From contig JAIECJ010000222.1 of the NCBI GenBank assembly GCA_029068555.1, positions 1 to 48,501 of the forward strand: 48,501 nucleotides of DNA, given 5' to 3'. The translations under genes were made by a program, and so were the position numbers. Shown here in pieces: positions 32,056-41,152 of this stretch (its first letter is position 1; each line of letters begins with the position of its first letter). The DNA is from Lachnospiraceae bacterium (GTDB taxonomy: Bacteria; Bacillota; Clostridia; Lachnospirales; Lachnospiraceae). The notes beneath the pieces were generated by a model. That model saw nothing but the letters and a program-made list of their open reading frames with translations. It was not told where the DNA came from and searched no databases.

Positions 32056-33147
32056 ATGACAGAGAATATGTATGAGATTTTGCAGAATCGGGATTATTAT
32101 GAGATTCGTCTGGAGAGTATAGGCGGACTGGGGGCAAATCTTTGTGGGAAAATGCTGGGAGAGCTGGCAGTCAGATATCTGAATCTGAACAGTGCGGCAT
32201 TTTCGAGCTACGGCTCAGAAAAGACAGGAACACCCGTGAAGGGATATATTCGTTACTGCCTGCCGGAAAAAGAAATCAGGATACATTCGCCAGTGGTTCA
32301 TCCTGACCTTCTGGCTGTATTTCATCAGGCACTGATGCATGACCAGAGTGTATGGAAAGGATGCGGCCGCCAGACAAAGGTTCTCGTTGCACTTGACGAG
32401 GGACAGGAGGAGCTGTCGGGCGGACTGCCGGATGATATTAAAGAATGTTATGTAGTAAATGCCCGCCAGATTGCAATGGCATCAAAATCGCGAATCAATG
32501 TGGTAATGCTCGGAGCGATAGCAAAGGTGATGGGAGTTGCGTCACTTGAGGATGTCCGTCAGATTTGCAGAGACAGCCTTGGCAAAAAATATCCCGATGC
32601 CCTGGAAGGCAATCTGAAAGGTCTGGAAAGTGGTTATGAGCAGGTGCGGAATCTGACACTGTGCACAGAAACGGTTTCCAGAAAAGAGAAACGAAGTGGG
32701 GAAAGTCAGGAATGGGGGTATGCGACAGCTCCCATAGGCGGGGTAAATCCGCGTTTTGGCAGTACGGCTGTAGCAGATTTGTCGCCTTCGCGGCAGGGGT
32801 ATATTCCCATCTTTATCAAGGAGCGCTGTATTAACTGCGGGTTGTGTGATTCAACATGTCCGGATATGGTGTTTCAGTTTTCCAGGGGGGAATACAACGG
32901 TAAGGAAATGATGGTCAATCAGGGACTGGACTATTACCACTGCAAGGGCTGCATGCGGTGTGTAAATGTCTGCCCTGTCAATGCACTGGTGCAGGGATCG
33001 GAGGCGGAGCATGTACAGAAGCAGTATTTTATTCCCAATCAGGATATGCTGCGCGTGCCAGATTATTATGTGGAATCAGGACCCGACGGATACATCACTT
33101 CCGAATCCTATTTGACGGAAGTCAGGATGGAAGGAGGCGAGGTATAG
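32056..33147 (+). CDS. 2-oxoacid:ferredoxin oxidoreductase, gamma subunit fused to delta ferredoxin
   Basis: 363 residues. The first about 190 are the gamma domain of the pyruvate/2-oxoacid oxidoreductase family (LESIGGLGANLCGKMLGELAV, SSYGSEKTGTPVKGYIR). The C-terminal portion (from about 255) is a delta-type ferredoxin with two 4Fe-4S motifs, CINCGLCDSTCP and CKGCMRCVNVCP. It passes electrons from the TPP-bound intermediate to ferredoxin. The start is the ATG after AAAGGGGGCAGCC. Its TAG overlaps the GTG of the next gene (TAGTG), which indicates translational coupling. Confidence 0.93.
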   Translation: MTENMYEILQNRDYYEIRLESIGGLGANLCGKMLGELAVRYLNLNSAAFSSYGSEKTGTPVKGYIRYCLPEKEIRIHSPVVHPDLLAVFHQALMHDQSVWKGCGRQTKVLVALDEGQEELSGGLPDDIKECYVVNARQIAMASKSRINVVMLGAIAKVMGVASLEDVRQICRDSLGKKYPDALEGNLKGLESGYEQVRNLTLCTETVSRKEKRSGESQEWGYATAPIGGVNPRFGSTAVADLSPSRQGYIPIFIKERCINCGLCDSTCPDMVFQFSRGEYNGKEMMVNQGLDYYHCKGCMRCVNVCPVNALVQGSEAEHVQKQYFIPNQDMLRVPDYYVESGPDGYITSESYLTEVRMEGGEV

Positions 33148-35369
33148 TGGAAAAACAGGTAATGGAATACGCGGGCGGAAACGAAATGGCGGCAATTGCA
33201 ATTAAGCAGATTGGTTATGATTTGATGGGATATTATCCGATTACGCCATCGACCCAGATTGCGGAGAATCTGGATGCGATGCGTGCAGGCGGGGAGACGG
33301 ATCTGATTATGATCGCTGCCGAGGGTGAGCACAGCGCTGCCGGAATATGCTATGGGGCAGCCGTGGGTGGCGGCAGGGTGATTAATGCCACAAGTGCGAA
33401 CGGTCTGCTGTATGCGTTGGAGCAGCTTCCGGTTCAGTCGGGCACACGCTATCCGATGGTGATGAATGTGGTGTGCAGGACGGTTTCCGGCCCCCTGTCC
33501 ATCAAGGGGGATCACAGTGACATTATGTATCTGTTAAACGCTGGATGGCCGATTTTGTTTGCCCATACGGTACAGCAGGTCTACGATTTTAACATTATAG
33601 CGCTGAAGCTTGCAGAGCAGGTTCGGCTTCCGGTGGTGGTGGCGTATGACGGATTTTTCACAAGCCATCAGAAAAGGCGCTGTATGCGTTTTGAAGCGGA
33701 TGAGACAGTGCGGCAGTTTATCGGACCAAAACGGGAGGAATATCCATTTTTGGACCTGCATCAGCCTGTCACTGTCGGTTCTTATATGAACGAGCCGGAT
33801 TTAATCAACAACCGCTATCAGCTATATCTTGCCATGAGGGAGGCAGCAGAGAGGATTCCGGCGCTTTTTGCAGAGTACGGAAACCTTTCCGGCAGGAAAT
33901 ATGGAACCGTAGAAAGCTATTTCCACGAGGATGCAGAGGAACTTCTGGTGCTTCTGGGTTCCTCTTATGAGACCGCGAAGGAAGGCGTGGACAGACTGCG
34001 CAGGGCTGGTAGGAAAGCAGGTACAGTGACATTGAACGTGCTGCGTCCGTTTCCGGAAAAGGAACTGTATGCTTCCTGCGAAAAGGCAGGGCGAATCTTA
34101 ATTGCCGACAGGCAGGACAGCTATGGCGCATGGGGAGGCAATCTTTCGCTGGAAGTGCGCGCTATGATGCAGAAATTTGGCGGCAAGGCAAAAATAAAGA
34201 GTCTGGTTTATGGACTTGGGGGGATGGATTTTTTTGCAGATGACGCAGAAAAGATGTTTGATATTTTAAAAGACCCAGAGGCGCCGGACTTCGCATACTA
34301 TGGGGTTACACCCGGTGATGCAGGGAAAACAGCGGACAAGGGTAACTTTTTTGCCCCGCTTACAAGAGAGCGGACTGGGCTTGGGGCGACAACCGTACAA
34401 AAGGAGACATCTGGCGAAGTGCAGGTCAAAGGCGGCACCCTGAACGCTACGGCTGCAATGCCAAAGCGCATTGCGCCAGGTCATGGGGCGTGTCCCGGCT
34501 GCGGCATCCCAGTGAACTTAAATTTGCTGCTCAGGGCAATTGAAGACCCAGTTGTTCTCCTGTTTCAGACAGGCTGCGGCATGATTGTGACGACAGCATA
34601 CCCGCGGACAAGCTTTAAGGTGCCGTATCTCCACAACCTGTTTCAGAACGGTGCGGCGACGCTCAGCGGGCTTGCGGAAATCTGTTACCGCAAGCAGAAA
34701 AAGGGAGAGATACCGCCGGGTGACATCGTGTTCGTAATGGTCAGCGGAGACGGCGGTATGGATATCGGAATGGGATCTGCAATCGGGACAGCGCTGAGGG
34801 GACACCGTATTCTTATTTTTGAGTACGATAACGGCGGCTATATGAATACAGGATATCAGCTTTCATATTCAACGCCAAAAGGGGCGAGAAGCGCTACATC
34901 CCATGTAGGAAAAATGCAGTATGGAAAGACATTTTTCCACAAAGACATGCCGCGCATTATGGCTGCGACAGGGATTCCCTATATCGCTACCGTGGCAGAA
35001 TCCAATCCCACGGATTTTATCAGGAAGGCTGCAAAGGCGGCATACTATGCCAAGACAGAGGGAACTGCATATGTCAAGGCATTGTCGGCGTGTCCCCTGA
35101 ACTGGAATGACAATCCGGCGACAGAGCGGCGTGTTATTGAGGCGGGCGTAAACTGCTGCTATTTTCCGCTGTTTGAAAAAGAACAGGGGAAAACAACGCT
35201 GAACTTTGATCCGGATGCGGCAGGCAAAAAGATTCCTGTCACAGACTGGCTTGCCATGATGGGACGAACCAGACATTTGTGCAGAGATGCATACAGACCG
35301 GTAGTAGAAAGTCTGCAACAGGAGATTGATAGAAGATTCAGCCTGTTAAAGCGTGAGGCAGAGAAATAG
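33147..35369 (+). CDS. 2-oxoacid:ferredoxin oxidoreductase, alpha-beta fusion
   Basis: 740 residues. The alpha part (about 1-420) shows YYPITPSTQIAENLDAMRA, AEGEHSAAGICYGAAVGGGR and the domain-II tail. The beta part (from about 445) has the cluster motif GHGACPGCGIPVNL and the TPP/Mg site GDGGMDIGMGSAIGTALRG. Together with the gamma-delta gene this forms a complete enzyme from two genes instead of the usual four or the single-chain PFOR. Acceptor: ferredoxin. Substrate could be pyruvate, or a branched-chain 2-oxoacid. Start: GTG at 33147, with AAGGAGG 9 bases upstream and overlap with the previous stop; the longer frame from 32958 is an artefact inside the previous gene. Confidence 0.93.
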   Translation: MEKQVMEYAGGNEMAAIAIKQIGYDLMGYYPITPSTQIAENLDAMRAGGETDLIMIAAEGEHSAAGICYGAAVGGGRVINATSANGLLYALEQLPVQSGTRYPMVMNVVCRTVSGPLSIKGDHSDIMYLLNAGWPILFAHTVQQVYDFNIIALKLAEQVRLPVVVAYDGFFTSHQKRRCMRFEADETVRQFIGPKREEYPFLDLHQPVTVGSYMNEPDLINNRYQLYLAMREAAERIPALFAEYGNLSGRKYGTVESYFHEDAEELLVLLGSSYETAKEGVDRLRRAGRKAGTVTLNVLRPFPEKELYASCEKAGRILIADRQDSYGAWGGNLSLEVRAMMQKFGGKAKIKSLVYGLGGMDFFADDAEKMFDILKDPEAPDFAYYGVTPGDAGKTADKGNFFAPLTRERTGLGATTVQKETSGEVQVKGGTLNATAAMPKRIAPGHGACPGCGIPVNLNLLLRAIEDPVVLLFQTGCGMIVTTAYPRTSFKVPYLHNLFQNGAATLSGLAEICYRKQKKGEIPPGDIVFVMVSGDGGMDIGMGSAIGTALRGHRILIFEYDNGGYMNTGYQLSYSTPKGARSATSHVGKMQYGKTFFHKDMPRIMAATGIPYIATVAESNPTDFIRKAAKAAYYAKTEGTAYVKALSACPLNWNDNPATERRVIEAGVNCCYFPLFEKEQGKTTLNFDPDAAGKKIPVTDWLAMMGRTRHLCRDAYRPVVESLQQEIDRRFSLLKREAEK

Positions 35370-35393
35370 TAAATAAGAAGGGAGAATAGCAGC

Positions 35394-35780
35394 ATGGCAA
35401 ATAACAGCGTGTTTGTAAAAAACAATGAGGAAATTTTATATCTTGTTTCGGGAAAGGAGGATGCGCTGAAAAATGCAGTTGGCGGCAAGTTTACATTTTT
35501 GGACAGCAGAGCCGCGGAAGGCGCAGGTGAAAAGCACATTCCAATTGTTGAGAAGGACGGACAGCAAATCACGGTAAAGGTAGGCAGTGTGTTCCATCCG
35601 ATGACGGATGAGCACAGCATTGCCTGGATTTTTCTGGAGACCAATAAGGGCGGACAGTTTATGACACTGACACCGCAGGATGAGCCAGTAGCACATTTTG
35701 TGCTTGCAGACGGCGATAAGGCTAACGCGGCATACGCATACTGTAATCTTCACGGATTTTGGAAGACAGATATTTTGTAA
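35394..35780 (+). CDS. superoxide reductase (desulfoferrodoxin/neelaredoxin family)
   Basis: 128-residue class II-like superoxide reductase domain, which reduces superoxide to peroxide at a His4-Cys iron centre. Ligands are visible: His in EKHIPIV (about 48), His in SVFHPMTDEHSI (two His, about 67-73), and Cys and His of AYCNLHGFW near the end (about 118-122). The N-terminal desulforedoxin-type Cys4 site is not seen. AAGGGAG precedes the ATG. Located 24 bases after the oxidoreductase genes, probably the same transcript: it protects the oxygen-labile iron-sulphur enzyme (inference). A terminator follows at 35826. Confidence 0.93.
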   Translation: MANNSVFVKNNEEILYLVSGKEDALKNAVGGKFTFLDSRAAEGAGEKHIPIVEKDGQQITVKVGSVFHPMTDEHSIAWIFLETNKGGQFMTLTPQDEPVAHFVLADGDKANAAYAYCNLHGFWKTDIL

Positions 35781-35825
35781 TAATATTGGATTTTATGTAA
35801 AAATATAGTAAAATAATATTGATAC

Positions 35826-35858
35826 GGAGCCAACACGAAATGTTTTGCGGTTGGCTCC
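35826..35858 (+). terminator. terminator of the oxidoreductase-superoxide reductase operon
   Basis: GGAGCCAAC pairs with GTTGGCTCC over a 15-base loop, then TT. The remainder of the gap to 36072 (about 214 bp) has no recognisable feature beyond the next gene's ribosome binding site. Confidence 0.7.
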
Positions 35859-36072
35859 TTGCTGTATGTGCAGCCCTGTGCAGAGAGATTGTGCTGATGA
35901 GGCTGTGCATAAGGGCAGAAAATTTCCATATGCAGGGCGGAAGATTGATTTGCAACGTGTGCAACGGCGATTGACGACAACACAGCAGATGGAGATTTGG
36001 GCAAGTAAAATGTTGTGACATTTTGCTGCCAGAGTAATAAATTTGCGAAGGATAGTATGAGGAGTGTGGACT

Positions 36073-37422
36073 ATGTCACAAAATGCGAAAGAAAACTTAA
36101 TAACCCAGCCGCCTGCGCGAAGCTTGTTTTTCTTTGCGCTTCCAATGATTATCGGAAATCTGTTTCAACAGTTTTATAATATGGCGGACTCTATTATCGT
36201 AGGAAAACTGGTGGGGGAGGACGCACTGGCGGCGGTGGGGGCATCCTATTCCTTTACAACGGTCTTTATCATGATTGCGATAGGCGGCGGGATTGGTGCT
36301 TCCGTGCTAACAAGCCAGTATCTGGGAGCGGGAAAGAACAGGGAAATGAAAAGCTCTGCTTACACGTTTCTGATCACGTTTGCTGTATTTAGTACGATTC
36401 TGGCGGTGCTGGGCTTTTTTATCAATCCGACAGTTTTACGGATGCTGAAAACGCCGGACAATATTATGGAGGATGCCGTCGCGTATCTCCAGATTTATTT
36501 TGCAGGTCTGCCGTTTATGTTTATGTACAATATTTTGTCGGCAAACTTCAATGCGCTTGGCAGATCAAGGATTCCGCTCTGGCTGCTGATATTTTCATCC
36601 ATTCTGAATATTGGGCTGGACTTGTGGATGGTGGGAACGTTGGGACTGGGCGTTTCAGGTGCAGCGGCGGCAACAGTGATTGCCCAAGGGATTGCGGCAG
36701 TGATTTCGTTATTTATTCTGATGCGGCTGCTTTCCACATACAAAACAGATGGCAGAGTGGAGCGTTTCCGCAGCGACATGTTTGCGGCTGGGGTTAAAAT
36801 CGCGATTCCGTCCATTATACAGCAGTCCATCGTCAGCATCGGCATGCTGTTAACACAGTCGGCAGTCAACCGGTTTGGATCATCTGCGCTTGCAGGATAT
36901 TCGGCAGGAACCAGACTGGAGTCAATCTGCATTGTGCCGATGATTGCCACGGGAAATGCGATGTCCACATTCACGGCGCAGAATCTCGGGGCGGGGAAGG
37001 CAGAGCGCGTGCGGAAGGGATATCATGCGGCATACGGCATTATCATTGCGTTTGGCATTGTGATTGCTGTAGTATCACAGTTGTTTTACGCCCCGATTTT
37101 GTCGGCTTTTGTTGAGCAGAGCGAGTCGGCAGTAGCGTTTGAGACAGGAACGGCATATTTCCGATTTATCGGATTTTTCTTTTCTTTTTTGGGTTTTAAG
37201 GCAATAACAGACGGGATTTTAAGAGGTGCAGGAGACATCAAAGTCTATATGCTCGCAAATTTGGTGAACCTGACAATTCGTGTCGCCGTAGCGCAGCTAT
37301 GCTCGCCGGTTTGGGGTATCGCATTTATATGGTACGCAGTGCCCATGGGATGGGGAGCAAACTATCTGATATCATATTTCTGGTACAGGACAGGGAACTG
37401 GAAGAAAAACAGGCTGATTTAG
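36073..37422 (+). CDS. MATE-family multidrug/cation exporter
   Basis: 449 residues, 12 membrane helices in two bundles. Family segments: PMIIGNLFQQFYNMADSIIVG (about 24-44), VGASYSFTTVFIMIAIGGGIGASVLTSQYLGAGK (about 56-90) and, in the second half, MLLTQSAVNRFGSSALAGYSAGTRLES plus FTAQNLGAGKAERVRKGYH. Exports organic cations or toxins with Na+ or H+ inflow. ATG 36073 is preferred because GAGGAG lies 8 bases upstream, rather than GTG 36064. Its 3' flank contains a family C fragment. Confidence 0.94.
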   Translation: MSQNAKENLITQPPARSLFFFALPMIIGNLFQQFYNMADSIIVGKLVGEDALAAVGASYSFTTVFIMIAIGGGIGASVLTSQYLGAGKNREMKSSAYTFLITFAVFSTILAVLGFFINPTVLRMLKTPDNIMEDAVAYLQIYFAGLPFMFMYNILSANFNALGRSRIPLWLLIFSSILNIGLDLWMVGTLGLGVSGAAAATVIAQGIAAVISLFILMRLLSTYKTDGRVERFRSDMFAAGVKIAIPSIIQQSIVSIGMLLTQSAVNRFGSSALAGYSAGTRLESICIVPMIATGNAMSTFTAQNLGAGKAERVRKGYHAAYGIIIAFGIVIAVVSQLFYAPILSAFVEQSESAVAFETGTAYFRFIGFFFSFLGFKAITDGILRGAGDIKVYMLANLVNLTIRVAVAQLCSPVWGIAFIWYAVPMGWGANYLISYFWYRTGNWKKNRLI

Positions 37423-37468
37423 GTGAAGCAAGAATAAAGAGTCGGAAAACGGGAGGCACCAGTGTTAT

Positions 37469-37573
37469 GTTTGACGCAGAATATTTTTCTGAGAGTGCTG
37501 CTTCACAAACGCAGGCGTGGCGGTGGCGGCGTCGAGGCCTGAGGAGCAGTGCTTTCAGAAAATAGGCAGGCCA
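37469..37573 (-). repeat. family C repeat fragment, reverse (C3)
   Basis: About 105 bp that match the complement of C1/C2 interior (TTTGACGCAGAATATTTTTC, then TTCACAAACGCAGGCG). Both termini are missing. The rest of 37423-37631 shows nothing else. Confidence 0.85.
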
Positions 37574-37631
37574 AGAACGGCGAAGCAGTAACAACTGTTA
37601 CAAAAATTCGGGGATTTGGCAGATAAAATGA

Positions 37632-37660
37632 TTGTAGATTATACTTTTATGTGATATAGT
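37632..37660 (+). promoter_or_regulatory. promoter of the pan operon
   Basis: TTGTAG, 17-base spacer, TATAGT, with a leader of about 195 bases before panG. No known riboswitch fold was recognised in the leader, which is AT-rich. Confidence 0.68.
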
Positions 37661-37862
37661 AGACACGGATGGTATTCGGACGAAAAGAAATTATGATTTT
37701 CAAAGTAAGAAGCTATACCCTTTAATAACAAAAACAGAAAATTGATGAAAACATCATACACAGCAGCGAAGCTTATATTTACGAGTGTAAAGTGAGACTT
37801 TATTATCCCTTGTTTCAGAAAGCGCTTTTGGGTGTGCATCAGATGAAAAAGGAGGGATGTGT

Positions 37863-38762
37863 ATGGAAGTAGGATTTATTGGTGCGGGAAAAGTAGGTTT
37901 TTCCCTCGGCAGGTATTTTGCCGGACATAATATCCGCGTGTCAGGATATTACAGCAGAAATCCGCAGTCCGCCCGTGAGGCGGCAGACTTTACCGGTACA
38001 GGTTTTTATGCGTCAATAGACGACCTGATACGGGATAGTAAAGTGATATTCATAACCACCCCCGATGATGTCATAGGGCAGATTTGGGAGCAGCTAAAGG
38101 CGGCAAATATATATGACAGAATTGTCTGTCATTGCAGTGGTGTTTTATCATCAGAAATCTTTTCGGACATATCCGCGCCGCGTTACCGGTGCAGGGGATA
38201 TTCTATCCACCCGCTTCTTGCAGTGAGCAGCAGACTCCATTCATACAAGGAGCTATCCAATACACTATTTACAATAGAAAGCAGTACTAAGGACTGCGCG
38301 GGCAGTCCGCTGCAGGAACAGTCAGATTCACAGACAGATGAGATGGACGCGATGCTTCATTCATGCGGCAATCAGGTGATTCATCTGCGCTCTGGGGATA
38401 AGGCGAAATATCATGCGGCGGCAGTGATGGCGAGTAATCTGGTACTTGGACTTGCGCAGACGGCAGCGCAAGAGCTGCAAAGCTGTGGTTTCTCCAGAGA
38501 GGACGCGCTGGGAGCGCTTGTTCCTTTTATGCAGATGAATGTGGCACATCTTGAAAACCACACGCCAGAAGAAGCGCTGACAGGTCCTGTTGAGCGGGGC
38601 GATGTACAGACAGTGTACACACACCTGGGAAAGCTGACAGCGCAGAATCGGGAAATTTACCGCTTGCTTTCCGGAAAAGTGCTGGATCTGGCAAAGAAAA
38701 AGAACCCGGCGAGGGATTATCATGAAATGGACCAGATATTAAAATGTAAGGAGGATTTATGA
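37863..38762 (+). CDS. panG: PanG-type ketopantoate reductase (Rossmann/DUF2520 protein)
   Basis: 299 residues. N-terminal Rossmann fold with [15 protein letters not shown] (about 5-19) for NADPH binding, then [17 protein letters not shown] and a CHCSGVL segment. The C-terminal DUF2520 helical domain has [23 protein letters not shown] (about 180-203). DUF2520 proteins next to panB/panC act as the alternative ketopantoate reductase PanG in other bacteria lacking PanE. It would make pantoate from the product of PanB. ATG 37863 has AAAGGAGG 7 bases upstream; ATG 37857 is too close. The TGA stop overlaps the panB start (ATGA). Confidence 0.88.
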   Translation: MEVGFIGAGKVGFSLGRYFAGHNIRVSGYYSRNPQSAREAADFTGTGFYASIDDLIRDSKVIFITTPDDVIGQIWEQLKAANIYDRIVCHCSGVLSSEIFSDISAPRYRCRGYSIHPLLAVSSRLHSYKELSNTLFTIESSTKDCAGSPLQEQSDSQTDEMDAMLHSCGNQVIHLRSGDKAKYHAAAVMASNLVLGLAQTAAQELQSCGFSREDALGALVPFMQMNVAHLENHTPEEALTGPVERGDVQTVYTHLGKLTAQNREIYRLLSGKVLDLAKKKNPARDYHEMDQILKCKEDL

Positions 38763-39610
38763 TGATGGGCAAGAACACGGTTGCAACATTACAGGAGCAA
38801 AAAAGAAATGGCGACAAGATTACGATGCTGACTTGTTATGACTATTCTATGGCAAGGCTGATGGATGAGGCAGGCATTAACACACTTTTGATTGGCGACT
38901 CGCTTGGCATGACGATTCTGGGATATGAGGACACACTGTCTGTCACCATGGAGGATATGATACACCACTCGGCAGCGGTGGCAAGAGGGGCAAAGAATGC
39001 CCTGGTTGTCTGCGATATGCCATTCATGTCTTATCAGATTTCCGTGGAGGATGCTGTGCGCAATGCGGGAAGACTGATGAAAGAGGGACGTGCCAATATG
39101 GTGAAGCTTGAGGGCGGTGCATCTGTGTGTCCCCAGATTGAAGCGATTGTGAAAGCTTCGATACCAGTGTGCGCGCATCTGGGACTGACACCGCAGTCTA
39201 TCAATGCGTTTGGCGGATTTAAGGTACAGGGAAAGACCGAGGAGGCAGCCAGACAGATTATAGAGGATGCAAGGGCAATCGAGCGTGCGGGTGCTTCCAT
39301 GGTTGTGATTGAGGGAATACCGGCACCGCTTGCGGAACTGATTACAAGGACACTCACCATTCCTACAATCGGTATTGGTGCGGGTGCTGCATGCGACGGT
39401 CAGGTGCTGGTCTATCAGGATATGCTTGGTATGTTTTCGGATATAAAGCCAAAGTTTGTCAAGACGTTTGCCGATACAGGAAGCTTTATGAAAAAGGCGT
39501 TTGCTGACTATATTTCAGAAGTAAAAAGCGGCATTTTTCCGGCAGTGGAGCATACCTACAAGATTGATGCGGGCGTCATGGAAAAACTGAACGGAGAATA
39601 TATAAAATAA
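38759..39610 (+). CDS. panB: 3-methyl-2-oxobutanoate hydroxymethyltransferase
   Basis: 283 residues, usual size about 265-280. Adds a hydroxymethyl group from methylene-tetrahydrofolate to 2-oxoisovalerate, the first committed step to pantothenate. Signature segments: [21 protein letters not shown] (about 20-40), [28 protein letters not shown] (about 43-70), [27 protein letters not shown] (about 140-160) and [24 protein letters not shown] (about 199-222). It begins with three consecutive ATG codons; the first overlaps the panG stop. AAGGAGG precedes it. Confidence 0.97.
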   Translation: MMMGKNTVATLQEQKRNGDKITMLTCYDYSMARLMDEAGINTLLIGDSLGMTILGYEDTLSVTMEDMIHHSAAVARGAKNALVVCDMPFMSYQISVEDAVRNAGRLMKEGRANMVKLEGGASVCPQIEAIVKASIPVCAHLGLTPQSINAFGGFKVQGKTEEAARQIIEDARAIERAGASMVVIEGIPAPLAELITRTLTIPTIGIGAGAACDGQVLVYQDMLGMFSDIKPKFVKTFADTGSFMKKAFADYISEVKSGIFPAVEHTYKIDAGVMEKLNGEYIK

Positions 39611-39709
39611 ATTGTAAATCAGATGACCAGATCAGCGGGTTGCTGACAGAATGGAGGACAGCGTTTTTCATTCTTATTTGAGTCGCCAAAGGCGGCATGG
39701 AGGATTATT

Positions 39710-40552
39710 ATGAGGATAGAATCGACAGTAAATGCAGTGAGAAATCAGGTAAAAGAGTGGAAGAAATCAGGTCTGACAGTGGGATTTGTCCCTACGATGG
39801 GGTATCTTCATGAGGGGCACGCGAGTCTCATACAGGCCGCAAGAGAGAATAATGACAGGGTCGTTGTGAGCATTTTTGTAAATCCGATGCAGTTTGGCCC
39901 CACAGAGGATTTGGCGAGCTATCCAAGGGATTTGGAGAAGGACAGTGCACTCTGTGCCAGTCTTGGCGCTGACCTGATTTTTCATCCGGAGCCGGAGGAG
40001 ATGTACCATGAGGGCTTCAGTTCCTATGTGGATATGGACGTTCTGACGCAGGAGCTTTGTGGATTGAGTCGTCCAGTACATTTCAGAGGCGTGTGCACAG
40101 TAGTCAGCAAGCTGTTTCACATTGTCGCACCAGACAGGGCGTACTTCGGACAAAAGGACGCACAACAGCTTGCCGTTATCCGCCATATGGCGGATGACCT
40201 CAACATGGACATTGAGATTGTGGGATGCCCCATCATACGCGAGGAGGACGGGCTTGCAAAAAGTTCCAGAAATACATATTTGTCGGAGACTGAGCGCAAG
40301 GCGGCGCTGATTTTGAGCAAAAGTATTTTTATGGGAAAAGAGATGGTGGAAAAGGGCGAGACAAGTGCGGAGAAGGTTGTTGATGCCATGAAGGAACTGA
40401 TTGCCGCAGAGCCGCTTGCAAGAATTGACTATGTAAAGGCAGTTGACGGACTTACCATGCAGCAGATTTGCAAGGTGCAAAAACCGATGCTTGTAGCGAT
40501 TGCCGTGTATATTGGAAGCACAAGACTGATTGATAATTTTATATGGGAGTAA
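39710..40552 (+). CDS. panC: pantoate-beta-alanine ligase
   Basis: 280 residues, normal length for PanC. Joins pantoate and beta-alanine using ATP. It shows the nucleotidyltransferase signature FVPTMGYLHEGHASLI (about 26-41), NPMQFGPTEDLASYPRD, the CTVVSKLFHIVAPDRAYFGQKDAQQ block (about 130-154) and the KMSKS-like segment DGLAKSSRNTYLS. GGAGG precedes the ATG with 7-base spacing. The gap after panB is 99 bases without a promoter of note. A family A repeat follows its stop by 5 bases and separates it from panD. Confidence 0.97.
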   Translation: MRIESTVNAVRNQVKEWKKSGLTVGFVPTMGYLHEGHASLIQAARENNDRVVVSIFVNPMQFGPTEDLASYPRDLEKDSALCASLGADLIFHPEPEEMYHEGFSSYVDMDVLTQELCGLSRPVHFRGVCTVVSKLFHIVAPDRAYFGQKDAQQLAVIRHMADDLNMDIEIVGCPIIREEDGLAKSSRNTYLSETERKAALILSKSIFMGKEMVEKGETSAEKVVDAMKELIAAEPLARIDYVKAVDGLTMQQICKVQKPMLVAIAVYIGSTRLIDNFIWE

Positions 40553-40557
40553 AAGTC

Positions 40558-40721
40558 TAGAGCATGTTTGAAAAATGCTTTCTGCCAGATGTGCGTCACA
40601 GTTTGTGGGAGATTTGTGCCAAATGAAGGGCGCATAGCGGGCTATGTAACCTGAATTTGGTGCAAATATCGCACAAAGTGGGGCGTGCAGATGGCAGGAA
40701 TGATTTTTCAAACACGCTCTA
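40558..40721 (+). repeat. family A foldback repeat, full copy inside the pan operon (A9)
   Basis: 164 bp. Termini TAGAGCATGTTTGAAAAATG and ...TTTTTCAAACACGCTCTA; middle hairpin CATAGCGGGCTATG as in A8; the GC-rich palindrome near the right arm is missing. TA at both ends. No promoter is obvious within it, so panD may depend on read-through. Confidence 0.95.
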
Positions 40722-40759
40722 GCATACAGAAGTCCGGAGTGGGAAAGGAGTTTACCAAA

Positions 40760-41152
40760 ATGCAGATAGAAATGTTAAAGAGCAAAATTCATCGAGCCAC
40801 AGTAGTACAGGCAGAATTAAATTATGTCGGCAGCATTACCGTGGATGAGGAACTGCTGGAAAAATCAGGAATCTGCGAATACGAAAAGGTGCAGATTGTT
40901 GACGTGGACAACGGGAGCAGATTTGAGACTTACACGATAGCGGGTGAGCGCGGCAGCGGCATGATATGTCTAAACGGCGCAGCGGCGCGCTGCGTCTCCG
41001 TAGGGGACAAAATCATCATTATGGCATATGCGCAGCTTGATGCCGCGGAGGCAAAGGAACACAGACCAACAGTGCTCTTTGTCGATGACAAAAATCATAT
41101 AGCGCGCGTGACAAACTATGAGAAACATGGAAGACTTGAGGACATGAATTAA
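40760..41152 (+). CDS. panD: aspartate 1-decarboxylase
   Basis: 130-residue proenzyme, family size about 115-140. Makes beta-alanine from aspartate for pantothenate synthesis. The self-cleavage site is visible as [15 protein letters not shown]: cleavage before Ser25 gives the pyruvoyl group. Other family blocks: [39 protein letters not shown] and [13 protein letters not shown] 40760 has AAAGGAG 9 bases upstream; the frame extending back to 40685 reads through the repeat and is not used. Its TAA stop overlaps a truncated family B repeat. Confidence 0.96.
   Translation: MQIEMLKSKIHRATVVQAELNYVGSITVDEELLEKSGICEYEKVQIVDVDNGSRFETYTIAGERGSGMICLNGAAARCVSVGDKIIIMAYAQLDAAEAKEHRPTVLFVDDKNHIARVTNYEKHGRLEDMN

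Noticed and set aside
35859-36072. Intergenic segment before the first MATE gene examined for a regulator or small RNA
   Set aside because: Frames present are short and lack ribosome binding sites; no clear promoter-terminator pair.
37661-37862. About 200-base pan operon leader examined for a riboswitch
   Set aside because: AT-rich without any conserved riboswitch core recognisable by eye; no terminator/antiterminator pair.
39767-40711. Long minus-strand frame opposite panC (314 codons)
   Set aside because: A shadow of panC coding; the product lacks protein-like motifs and has a Cys/His/Arg-rich composition typical of antisense frames.
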